From Flavobacterium terrigena (lineage in GTDB: Bacteria; Bacteroidota; Bacteroidia; Flavobacteriales; Flavobacteriaceae), in assembly GCF_900108955.1 (NCBI RefSeq), contig NZ_FNYA01000004.1, forward strand, positions 1 to 64,000: a DNA stretch of 64,000 nucleotides. Direction: 5' to 3'. Shown here one piece after another: positions 42,341 through 50,477 of the stretch. The first letter of the stretch is position 1; each line of letters opens with the position of its first letter. A program made the translations under genes and the position numbers. Below the pieces are notes generated by a model, which was not told the origin of the DNA, did not search any database, and was given only the letters and a program-made list of their open reading frames with translations.

Positions 42341-43744
42341 ATGAGTCAATTTGATGTAACCATTATTGGTTCTGGACCTGGAGGATATGTTGCAGCTATT
42401 CGTTGCGCACAATTAGGATTTAAAACAGCAATTATTGAAAAATACTCAACTCTTGGTGGAACTTGCCTTAACGTAGGTTGTATTCCATCAAAAGCATTAT
42501 TAGCTTCTTCTCATCATTATGAAGAATTACAACATTTTGCAGATCACGGAATTGAAGTTTCAGGTGATGTAAAAGTGAATTTAGAAAAAATGATTGCTCG
42601 TAAACAAGCAGTTGTAGATCAAACTTCTGGTGGAGTAAAATACTTAATGGATAAAAATAAAGTTACAGTTTTTGAAGGTGTAGGTTCATTTGAAAGTGCT
42701 ACTTCAGTTAAAATAACTAAAAATGATGGTTCGTCAGAAGTGATTGAATCTAAAAATATTATTATCGCTACAGGTTCTAAACCATCTTCTTTACCTTTTA
42801 TCAAATTAGATAAAGACAGAATTATTACATCAACGGAAGCTTTAAAATTAAAAGAAGTTCCTAAACACTTAGTAATTATTGGTGGTGGAGTTATCGGTAT
42901 TGAATTAGGTCAAGTTTATTTACGTTTAGGAGCGCAAGTTTCTGTAGTGGAATTCATGGATAGAATTATTCCAGGAATGGATGCTTCTTTATCTAAAGAA
43001 TTGACTAAAGTATTGAAAAAACAAGGTATGAAGTTTTACACGTCTCACAAAGTTCAATCGGTTGATAGAGCAGGAGATGTGGTAACTGTTAAAGCTGAAA
43101 ACGCTAAAGGAGAAATCATCACTTTAGAAGGTGATTATTCTTTAGTTTCTGTGGGGCGTCGTCCTTATACAGATGCCTTGAATGCTGATAAAGCTGGTGT
43201 TAAAGTTACAGAAAGAGGTCAGATTGAAGTGAACGATCATTTACAAACTTCAGCTTCAAATATTTATGCTATTGGTGACGTGGTTCGTGGAGCGATGTTA
43301 GCACACAAAGCGGAAGAAGAAGGTGTTATGGTTGCTGAAATTTTAGCTGGACAAAAACCGCATATCGATTACAATTTAATTCCTGGTGTAGTGTATACTT
43401 GGCCTGAAGTTGCTGCTGTTGGTAAAACAGAAGAGCAATTAAAAGCAGAAGGAATTGAATTTAAAGCAGGAAGTTTCCCTTTCAAAGCATTAGGAAGAGC
43501 TCGTGCTGGTGGCGACACAGACGGATTTGTAAAAATCTTAGCTGATGCGAAAACTGACGAAGTTTTAGGTGTTCACATGATTGGTGCACGTTGCGCCGAT
43601 TTAATTGCAGAAGCTGTTACAGCAATGGAATTTAGAGCATCTGCTGAAGATATTTCAAGAATGTCTCACGCACATCCAACTTTTGCTGAAGCCATCAAAG
43701 AAGCGGCATTAGCAGCAACTGGAAACAGAGCATTACACGTATAA
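42341..43744 (+). CDS. lpdA: Dihydrolipoyl dehydrogenase
   Basis: A 467-aa flavoprotein (E3 of 2-oxoacid dehydrogenase complexes and glycine cleavage). It has the FAD motif GSGPGGYVAAIRCAQLG, the redox disulfide GGTCLNVGCIPSK, the NAD motif 'VIIGGGVIGIELGQVYLRLGA' and the C-terminal His-Glu dyad in HAHPTFAEAIKE. Length is normal. It stands alone with its own terminator, so it probably serves several complexes. Confidence 0.97.
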   Translation: MSQFDVTIIGSGPGGYVAAIRCAQLGFKTAIIEKYSTLGGTCLNVGCIPSKALLASSHHYEELQHFADHGIEVSGDVKVNLEKMIARKQAVVDQTSGGVKYLMDKNKVTVFEGVGSFESATSVKITKNDGSSEVIESKNIIIATGSKPSSLPFIKLDKDRIITSTEALKLKEVPKHLVIIGGGVIGIELGQVYLRLGAQVSVVEFMDRIIPGMDASLSKELTKVLKKQGMKFYTSHKVQSVDRAGDVVTVKAENAKGEIITLEGDYSLVSVGRRPYTDALNADKAGVKVTERGQIEVNDHLQTSASNIYAIGDVVRGAMLAHKAEEEGVMVAEILAGQKPHIDYNLIPGVVYTWPEVAAVGKTEEQLKAEGIEFKAGSFPFKALGRARAGGDTDGFVKILADAKTDEVLGVHMIGARCADLIAEAVTAMEFRASAEDISRMSHAHPTFAEAIKEAALAATGNRALHV

Positions 43745-43763
43745 TCAGATAGATTTAAAATAT

Positions 43764-43804
43764 AAAATCCCAAATTCCTTAACTGGAGTTTGGGATTTTT
43801 TTTG
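43764..43804 (+). terminator. lpdA terminator
   Basis: AAAATCCCAAA / TTTGGGATTTT stem, 14-nt loop, long T run. Confidence 0.85.
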
Positions 43805-43860
43805 TTTCAAAATGTTTCGATTGTTAATAAATTTCCAATCTATATTCAGTGTCAAAATCG

Positions 43861-43868
43861 TACCTTTA
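43861..43868 (+). promoter_or_regulatory. Possible -7 box of the umuC-umuD unit
   Basis: TACCTTTA is one base off TAnnTTTG, 4 nt before the ATG at 43873. No SOS box can be named with confidence. Confidence 0.3.
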
Positions 43869-43872
43869 CGAT

Positions 43873-45138
43873 ATGTTTGCATTGGTCGATTGTAATAATT
43901 TTTATGTGTCTTGTGAGCGTGTTTTTCAACCTCAATTCAAGAAAAAACCAGTTGTCGTTTTATCCAATAACGATGGTTGTGTGATTTCAAGAAGTGATGA
44001 AGCAAAAGCGCTCGGAATTGCTATGGGCGTACCTGAATTTAAAATTAGAAACGAAATTATGGAACATCAAATTGCTGTTTTTTCTTCCAATTATGCTTTG
44101 TATGGCGATTTAAGCAAGCGTGTAATGGACGTATTAGCCGATTTTACGCCAGATATCGAAAATTATAGTATCGACGAAGCTTTTCTTAATTTTAAAAACA
44201 CCAATACGACTAATTTTGAAGCTTGTGGCTTGCAAATGAAACAACGCGTACAAAAATGGGTTGGCTTGCCAGTTTGTATTGGTTTTGCTGAAACGAAAGC
44301 ATTGAGTAAAGTCGCGAATAAAATTGCTAAAAAATTCCAAGACAGAACAGGCGGAGTTTATGTTATTGATACCGATGAAAAACGAATCAAAGCCTTAAAA
44401 TGGACGAAAATTGGTGACGTTTGGGGAATTGGGTACCAATTAGTAAAAAAAATGAAAGCTTTCGGAATAGTTACGGCTTACGATTTTACAAAACCTCATA
44501 ATGTAGATTTCATAATACGAACCATGGGCGTGATTGGAAAACGACTTCGTGCCGAATTATTAGGACAATCGGTATTAGAGTTAGAACATCAACCTGAAGC
44601 TAAAAAAAATATTACGATAACGAGAACTTTCGAAAAACCCATTACGAGTTTAAATGAGTTAAAAGAACGTGTTTCAACTTTTGCATCCGTAGCTGCGGAA
44701 AAATTACGATTACAAAAATCGTGTTGCAATGCAATTGTGCTTTATCTTAGAAAAGACCAATATAAAGCAGGAAATGAGCGTTATAATTTTACGAAGTATG
44801 AAAGTATTCCTTTCGCCACACAATCGAGCATCACGTTAAGTACAACCGCTGTAAAAATGGTAGAAAAGCTTTTTGAAGCTGGTCAGACTTATACAAAAGC
44901 TGGAATTATTATTTCAGAGATTATTCCTCAAGATCAAAAGCAATTTAATTTATTTGTGGAAGAAAATCCGAAACATGAAAAATTAATGAAAGTGATGGAT
45001 GATATTAGAATGAAAACGGGTGAAAGAAAAATTCGACTCGGAAACCAAGATTTACAAAGGACTTGGAAAATGAAACAGAATTTTTTGTCCAAAAAATATA
45101 CAACAGATATAACAGAATTATTAGAAGTAAAATGCTAG
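43873..45138 (+). CDS. umuC: Y-family DNA polymerase (UmuC-like)
   Basis: A 421-aa translesion polymerase catalytic subunit. The palm has the catalytic MFALVDCNNFYVSCERVF and YSIDEAF motifs (carboxylates of the two-metal site), and the 'VVLSNNDGCVISRSDEAKALGI' finger motif is UmuC-like. The UmuC C-terminal domain is present ('FEAGQTYTKAGIIISEIIPQDQKQFNLF'). The ATG at 43873 was preferred to a GTG at 43849. It overlaps the next gene, UmuD, by seven bases. Confidence 0.93.
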   Translation: MFALVDCNNFYVSCERVFQPQFKKKPVVVLSNNDGCVISRSDEAKALGIAMGVPEFKIRNEIMEHQIAVFSSNYALYGDLSKRVMDVLADFTPDIENYSIDEAFLNFKNTNTTNFEACGLQMKQRVQKWVGLPVCIGFAETKALSKVANKIAKKFQDRTGGVYVIDTDEKRIKALKWTKIGDVWGIGYQLVKKMKAFGIVTAYDFTKPHNVDFIIRTMGVIGKRLRAELLGQSVLELEHQPEAKKNITITRTFEKPITSLNELKERVSTFASVAAEKLRLQKSCCNAIVLYLRKDQYKAGNERYNFTKYESIPFATQSSITLSTTAVKMVEKLFEAGQTYTKAGIIISEIIPQDQKQFNLFVEENPKHEKLMKVMDDIRMKTGERKIRLGNQDLQRTWKMKQNFLSKKYTTDITELLEVKC

Positions 45139-45566
45139 AGAAAAATAGCTTATCGTTTTTTATTCCAAATGTAGATGGTAATTTAGAAATGCCTTATATT
45201 TCTAGTGGTATAAAAGCCGGATTTCCTTCTCCAGCTGCCGATTTTGATGGTTCCAGAATTAGTATCGATCAAATTGTGGTGAAAAATCAGACGGCTACTT
45301 TTTACGCTAAAGCGAATGGTAACTCGATGATTGGCGCTGGAATTGATGATGGTGATATTTTAGTTATCGATAAAAGTATAGAACCAGAAGATGGTAAAAT
45401 TGCCGTTTGTTTTATTGATGGAGAATTTACCGTAAAACGAATAAAAGTACAAGAAAACAGTTTGTTGTTATTGCCCGAAAATTCTTTGTTTGAACCTATT
45501 GAAGTCACCCAAGAAAATGATTTTATCATTTGGGGAATTGTCACTTATGTAGTGAAGAAGTTATAA
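45132..45566 (+). CDS. umuD: UmuD-type LexA-fold S24 self-cleaving peptidase
   Basis: A 144-aa protein. The self-cleavage site is the A29-G30 bond in GIKAGFPSPA, and the catalytic dyad is S65 (NGNSMIG) and K102 (FTVKRI). RecA-stimulated cleavage would give UmuD', which joins UmuC for translesion synthesis. The ATG at 45132 overlaps the umuC stop (ATGCTAG). Usual operons have umuD first; here it is second. Confidence 0.92.
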   Translation: MLEKNSLSFFIPNVDGNLEMPYISSGIKAGFPSPAADFDGSRISIDQIVVKNQTATFYAKANGNSMIGAGIDDGDILVIDKSIEPEDGKIAVCFIDGEFTVKRIKVQENSLLLLPENSLFEPIEVTQENDFIIWGIVTYVVKKL

Positions 45567-45569
45567 ATA

Positions 45570-45599
45570 AAAAAATCCTGATGAACTCAGGATTTTTTT
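45570..45599. terminator. Terminator after umuD
   Basis: AAAAATCCTGA / TCAGGATTTTT stem, loop TGAAC, flanked by A and T runs; serves the convergent DoxX gene as well. Confidence 0.8.
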
Positions 45600-45610
45600 G
45601 GTTTGTATAT

Positions 45611-45988
45611 TTATGGTTTTACAATTTCTTTGTAACTGTCCCAATTTGCGTAAATTAAAAATACATTTGCTAGTAAAATAGCAGCTGCAATTGGAATATC
45701 TGTTCCTGTAACAACCGTATGGATTAGAAAAATATTAATACTAATAGGTAATAAAATAATAGTTCCTAATTTGACGAATTTGCCACTAACTAACATTAGA
45801 CCTGCTAGTAATTCTATAGTTTTCGCAACTGGAAAAATATATTTTGACGCCATAAAACCAGCCATCAAAGTTGCTAAATCTCCTGTCGGCTTAGGTTGTT
45901 CACCTGCTAAATCAAAAAAATAAGAAATAGAAGCAAATAACATCATAGCTCCTAAAAGTACTCGTACAATAATGGTTGCAATTTTCAT
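45611..45988 (-). CDS. DoxX family membrane protein
   Basis: A 125-aa four-TM protein with the DoxX layout ('IIVRVLLGAMMLFASISYFFDL', 'KTIELLAGLMLVSGKFVKLGTIILLPISINIFLIHTVV'). Members link to membrane redox or quinone processes; the role here is open. Monocistronic. Confidence 0.85.
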   Translation of the reverse strand: MKIATIIVRVLLGAMMLFASISYFFDLAGEQPKPTGDLATLMAGFMASKYIFPVAKTIELLAGLMLVSGKFVKLGTIILLPISINIFLIHTVVTGTDIPIAAAILLANVFLIYANWDSYKEIVKP

Positions 45989-46033
45989 AAACTTTTTATT
46001 TTTAAAGATTAATCTTATAAAAATAATAAAAAT

Positions 46034-47494
46034 TTATGACTTCGCTAATTCTTTTTCTTTTAGATATCCGAATAATTTGTCTTTCTTAATAATTTCAGCC
46101 GTTCCATCAGGTAGCATTTCTTCCCAACCTGGTTCGCCTTTTGCAATCATTTTTAAGATTTTTCTAGAGAAAATATCTAATGTTTTTTCATCGTAGTTTT
46201 CTATATCAGTAACTTTTCCGTTGTATTTAAAGAATTTGTACAATTCTTTCATTCTTGGATGTACTTTTAAGTTTTCTGAATTAATGATTTCACCCGTTTC
46301 AGGATCTTTCATTGGGTATAAATACACTTTTAAGTCTCTGTAAAACAGTTTTCCAAAAGCTTCTAAAATACCACCCGACATGTGACGATAATATTTCTCA
46401 TCGAAGATATCTACTAAATTACTCACACCCATCGCTAAACCAGTTCTCGATTTGGTGAATGAAGAGAAATATTCTAATACTTTATAATATTCTTGGAAGT
46501 TAGAAATCATAACTGTTTGTCCTAATGAACATAGCAATTCTGCTCTATCTAAGAAATCTCGTTCGTCAATTTCACCTTCTGCTTTTAAGTTAGAAAGTGT
46601 AATTTCAAAAACCACAAACGTATTTTCTTTACTGACTTTATTTTCTTGTATAAACATCTCGTAAGATTGCTTATACATATCCATATTTACTTTTGTTACT
46701 GGACGGAAACTTCCACGTAACGCTAAAATGTTCTTTTTGTATAAAACAGCTGCTGGTAAAATATTTTTTCCTTCTGGGTTGAACATTACGGCATCTGTAA
46801 AGCCATATTTTACTAATTGTAAACTCATTAATCTGTTGTCAACATCAGCAAAACGTGGTCCAGAGAAATTCACAGTGTCAATTTCAATCTGATCTTTTTC
46901 TAAATGGTCGTATAAATAACGCAATAATTTCTTCGCATCATTATGTTTGTAAAACGCACCATAAATTAAGTTAACCCCTAAAATACCTAAAGTTTCTTGT
47001 TGTAAACGCGCATCATTTTCTTTAAAACGAATGTGGATTAAAATTTCATTATAAGCCTCATCTGGTTCAACTTGAAATTTAATTCCAACCCAACCATGAC
47101 CTTTAAATTGTTTTGCAAAGTCAATAGTGGCTACTGTATTCGCATAACTAAAAAACATTTTATTTGGATGTTTATCACGACCTAATCTATCTTCAATAAG
47201 TTGCGTTTCGTGAGTTAGCATTTTTCTTAATCTACTTTCCGTAACATAACGTCCATCTTCTTCAATACCATAAATAGCATCACTAAAATCTTTGTCGTAA
47301 GCCGACATTGCTTTAGCGATAGTACCTGAAGAAGCTCCTGCTCTGAAAAAATGTCTAACAGTTTCTTGTCCTGCGCCAATTTCAGCAAAGGTTCCGTAAA
47401 TATTTTCGTTTAAATTAATACGAAGTGCTTTATCCTTAGTAGAAGGAATTTGTTCAATTGCCTTGTCTCCTCTTAATGTAATTTCAGTCGTCAT
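46034..47494 (-). CDS. Large conserved Bacteroidota protein of unknown function
   Basis: A 486-aa soluble protein with no signal peptide or membrane segment. It opens ITLRGDKAIEQIPST and has the conserved 'YGTFAEIGAGQETVRHFFRAGASSGTIAKAMSAYDK' block, then long mixed alpha/beta regions. I recognise the family as widespread in Bacteroidota, where automatic names disagree, but I see no motif that supports any of them. A consensus promoter lies 41 nt upstream of the start. Confidence 0.7.
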   Translation of the reverse strand: MTTEITLRGDKAIEQIPSTKDKALRINLNENIYGTFAEIGAGQETVRHFFRAGASSGTIAKAMSAYDKDFSDAIYGIEEDGRYVTESRLRKMLTHETQLIEDRLGRDKHPNKMFFSYANTVATIDFAKQFKGHGWVGIKFQVEPDEAYNEILIHIRFKENDARLQQETLGILGVNLIYGAFYKHNDAKKLLRYLYDHLEKDQIEIDTVNFSGPRFADVDNRLMSLQLVKYGFTDAVMFNPEGKNILPAAVLYKKNILALRGSFRPVTKVNMDMYKQSYEMFIQENKVSKENTFVVFEITLSNLKAEGEIDERDFLDRAELLCSLGQTVMISNFQEYYKVLEYFSSFTKSRTGLAMGVSNLVDIFDEKYYRHMSGGILEAFGKLFYRDLKVYLYPMKDPETGEIINSENLKVHPRMKELYKFFKYNGKVTDIENYDEKTLDIFSRKILKMIAKGEPGWEEMLPDGTAEIIKKDKLFGYLKEKELAKS

Positions 47495-47534
47495 TTTTTC
47501 AAATGTATTTTTGGGGAAATTATAATATATATTG

Positions 47535-47563
47535 CAAAGTTAACAAATTATAGGTTTTAACAA
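47535..47563 (-). promoter_or_regulatory. Promoter of the 486-aa protein gene
   Basis: Minus-strand TAACTTTG (47535-47542) with TTG (47561-47563) 18 nt upstream. Confidence 0.55.
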
Positions 47564-47690
47564 GAGTAATTTGTTATTTTTGTATAAAAATATTAGCATT
47601 CAAAAGCTAATTAGCAACAGATTGTAAAAATAATTGTAAAATAAGGAAAAGGACACCCTGTTTAACCAATAATAAATAGGCTTTACATAT

Positions 47691-48458
47691 ATGAAGATTT
47701 ACTTTTTAGGTACGGGCACATCTCAAGGAATTCCAGTAATTGGAAGCAGTCATTTTGTATGTTTAAGTGAAGATCATAAAGACAAACGATTGCGTGTTTC
47801 TGTGTGGATTCATGAGGAAGATTTTTCTGTTGTAATTGATTGCGGACCCGATTTTCGTCAGCAAATGCTAACCAGTAAATGTTCGCATATTGATGCTTTA
47901 CTATTTACTCACGAACACGCCGATCATACCGCAGGTTTAGATGACATTAGACCATTTTATTTTAAACAAGGTGATATTCCAGTTTATGGTCATCAACGTG
48001 TTTTAGCTAATTTAGCCAAACGATTCGATTATATTTTCGAAAAAGAAAATAAATATCCAGGCGCGCCTTCGGTAATGCCATTTGAAGTGGTAAATAACCA
48101 AAATATACAAATTAAAAATCAAGAAATCATTCCAATTAATGCGATGCATGGGAATTTGCAGGTTTTTGGGTACCGAATAAAAGATTTTGTATATTTAACG
48201 GATGTTAAAACGATTGACACTTCAGAATTAGAAAAATTAAAGCATATTGATGTTTTGGTTATCAATGCCTTACGATTTGAACCACATAATACACATTTTA
48301 ACATAGAAGAAGCTATAAATTTTATAAATTTGGTGCAGCCAAAAAAAGCCTATTTAACGCACATTAGTCATATTTTGGGATTACATGAAGAAGTGCAAAA
48401 ACAATTGCCAGAGAATGTGTTTTTAGCTTACGATAACTTAGAAATAGAAATTAAATAA
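47691..48458 (+). CDS. MBL-fold metallo-hydrolase (PhnP/RNase Z-like)
   Basis: A 255-aa metallo-beta-lactamase-fold hydrolase. The first metal motif is FTHEHADHTAG, preceded by the GTGTSQGIPVIGS strand typical of RNase Z/PhnP-like members; later ligands are His in AMHGN, Asp in LTDVK and His in THISH. Probably a phosphodiesterase, but the substrate is open. Two exported-protein genes follow in the same direction. Confidence 0.88.
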   Translation: MKIYFLGTGTSQGIPVIGSSHFVCLSEDHKDKRLRVSVWIHEEDFSVVIDCGPDFRQQMLTSKCSHIDALLFTHEHADHTAGLDDIRPFYFKQGDIPVYGHQRVLANLAKRFDYIFEKENKYPGAPSVMPFEVVNNQNIQIKNQEIIPINAMHGNLQVFGYRIKDFVYLTDVKTIDTSELEKLKHIDVLVINALRFEPHNTHFNIEEAINFINLVQPKKAYLTHISHILGLHEEVQKQLPENVFLAYDNLEIEIK

Positions 48459-48465
48459 TTACAAA

Positions 48466-48954
48466 ATGAAGAAAAATTTATTGCTTTACGGATTAGTATT
48501 TTCAGTATTAATTAACATTTTTCAGATGGTTAACTCATCTAATATTTTAAAAAGAAGCGAAGAAGTTTCAACAATTAGTAAAAAAGAATTAAAAAAAGCG
48601 CAAGATTCTATCGTGAAATTATTAGATGACGATAAATTTTCTTTAGATCATAATGAATATGCTCAAGAATATTATTTTGAACACAATTTAAAGGCTTTAA
48701 AAACAAAAGTAAAGGAAGATTTAATGGCTTTTAATGCTGATAAAAGAGGAAATAAATATGTTTCTTATGAACAAATTGGTGAAAATCCTTTTTTAATAAA
48801 TAACATTAAAATTTTAAATCACCGATGGATTATCGCTAACTTTTCAGATGGTAAAGTTTGGGGAGAAGTTTTAATAAAATACTTCATTAATGAAGATAAA
48901 CCAACAGATTTTGAAACTGTTGAAACGTTAATTTATCAAGAAACTCTTAATTAA
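48466..48954 (+). CDS. Membrane-anchored protein of unknown function
   Basis: A 162-aa protein with an uncleaved or cleaved N-terminal hydrophobic stretch (residues 4-21) and a charged extracytoplasmic part. It starts seven bases after the MBL gene. The C-terminal half ('NNIKILNHRWIIANFSDGKVWGEVLIKYFINEDK') resembles a small beta-sandwich. No family recognised; possibly a hydrolase-like inhibitor or envelope protein. Confidence 0.55.
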   Translation: MKKNLLLYGLVFSVLINIFQMVNSSNILKRSEEVSTISKKELKKAQDSIVKLLDDDKFSLDHNEYAQEYYFEHNLKALKTKVKEDLMAFNADKRGNKYVSYEQIGENPFLINNIKILNHRWIIANFSDGKVWGEVLIKYFINEDKPTDFETVETLIYQETLN

Positions 48955-48958
48955 AAAT

Positions 48959-49438
48959 ATGAAGAAAATTCTATATATTTTAACATTGTTATCGTTGTTT
49001 TCATGCGATTATATTCTTAAAAATCCTACCTCTGATGAAGAGATGTTAGATTCAATTGTAGGAAATCAAGTGAACGACGATAAAAACGAAAACGGTTGCG
49101 ATTTAAAAGCAGGTTACAAATGGTCTAATATGACTAAAAAATGTGTGCGTGTTTTTGATGAAGGTTATCGTTTAACTTCAATTGAAAAAGATACCTTAGG
49201 AAAAAGTAAAAATGCTTACTTTTTTGTGGATGAAGACAGTTTAATTGCAGAAGTTTTCTTACCTGATTCTAAAGAATCTATCATTTTTACAAGAGAAAAC
49301 GAAGATGATAATTTCAAATTTAAAAACTTCGAATTTCGTACCAAAAAAGGGTTCAATTTGTATTATAATGAAACGCTAATGTTTCAACCAGCGATTCCAG
49401 TTGATACTAAAATTTTAGGAAAAGACGAGGAACATTAA
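48959..49438 (+). CDS. Lipoprotein of unknown function
   Basis: A 159-aa protein with a lipobox 'LSLFSC' (Cys16). The mature part has a Cys-containing segment 'ENGCDLKAGYKWSNMTKKCVRVF' in which the two cysteines may pair. Its 3' end overlaps the convergent peptidase gene by four bases. It forms an operon with the two genes before it. Confidence 0.6.
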   Translation: MKKILYILTLLSLFSCDYILKNPTSDEEMLDSIVGNQVNDDKNENGCDLKAGYKWSNMTKKCVRVFDEGYRLTSIEKDTLGKSKNAYFFVDEDSLIAEVFLPDSKESIIFTRENEDDNFKFKNFEFRTKKGFNLYYNETLMFQPAIPVDTKILGKDEEH

Positions 49439-50466
49439 TTAAATTTCTTTTCATCCACATCTTTCAAAAACTGAATTAAACCTTTGAAATACGTTTCTTG
49501 GTCGTCGTATTGAGATAAATGACTTCCGTTTTTACAAAATAAAAAGCGACCGTTTTGCACTTGAGTTGCCATCCATTTCATATGTTCTGGATCCATAGTG
49601 TCGTATTTGGAGCCGATGGTTAAAGTTGGAACGGTTAATTCTTTCAAACGTTTAGAAACATCCCAATTTTTAATGTAAGCATCACCAGTAATTCCAAATT
49701 CACTATAACCTTGCATCGAAATGTAAACTTCAGAATTAATGTGTTTAAAACATCTTGTAATCGATTCTGGCCACTCTTTTTGTGGTTTACGTAAGATGTG
49801 TTCGGTGTAATAATTTTCAAAAAGCAATTCGGTATAACGTGGATTCGCAAAATCGTTATTTTTTTCCAATTGCATAATTTCATCGTACACTTCTTTTTTC
49901 ATTTGCGGACCTAAAACTTCTTGCGCATATTTATTATACAACGGAATGCTCGAAACCATATTGGAAATAATCAATCCTTTTAGGTTTTTCTGGTATTTCA
50001 AAGCATAATCCATCGCTAAAATGCCGCCCCAAGATTGTCCTAAAATGTAAAAATTGTCTTTGTTTAAACCTAGCGCAATTCGAACTTGTTCTACTTCTTC
50101 CACAAAACGTTCGTTCGTCCAAAGTGATTTGTCTTTCGGTTGGTCAGAATAATATGAACCTAATTGGTCGTAGTAAATAAATTCAATACCTTCTTTTGGT
50201 AAATAGCCTTCAAAAGATTCGTACAATTCGTGAGTTAAACCTGGTCCGCCATGTAAAAGCAAGACTTTTATTTTCGGATTGTTTCCAATTCTTTTCGTCC
50301 AAACGTTAAATGTTCCTTTTGGCGTTTTAATTGGGATCATTTTTATCCCGCCAGAATATTGGGCTTCTTTATTGTCGAATGAATGATAGTTTTGTAACGA
50401 AAAATCTTCGCTCTTTTTACATGAAAAAAAAGCGAAGATTAACGAAATGAAGAATATTTTTTTCAT
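49435..50466 (-). CDS. Lipoprotein alpha/beta hydrolase, proline iminopeptidase-like
   Basis: A 343-aa lipoprotein (Cys16 of FAFFSCKK). The S33 layout is clear: HGGPGLTHELYESF oxyanion motif, YYDQLGSYYSD, nucleophile in GQSWGGILA, Asp in GSKYDTMDPEH and His in NGSHLSQYDD. Proline iminopeptidases remove N-terminal proline; the DQxG and GQSWGG boxes favour that group. The lipid anchor places it at the envelope, which is less common for this family. Confidence 0.88.
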   Translation of the reverse strand: MKKIFFISLIFAFFSCKKSEDFSLQNYHSFDNKEAQYSGGIKMIPIKTPKGTFNVWTKRIGNNPKIKVLLLHGGPGLTHELYESFEGYLPKEGIEFIYYDQLGSYYSDQPKDKSLWTNERFVEEVEQVRIALGLNKDNFYILGQSWGGILAMDYALKYQKNLKGLIISNMVSSIPLYNKYAQEVLGPQMKKEVYDEIMQLEKNNDFANPRYTELLFENYYTEHILRKPQKEWPESITRCFKHINSEVYISMQGYSEFGITGDAYIKNWDVSKRLKELTVPTLTIGSKYDTMDPEHMKWMATQVQNGRFLFCKNGSHLSQYDDQETYFKGLIQFLKDVDEKKFN

Positions 50467-50477
50467 TTTAGATGTTT

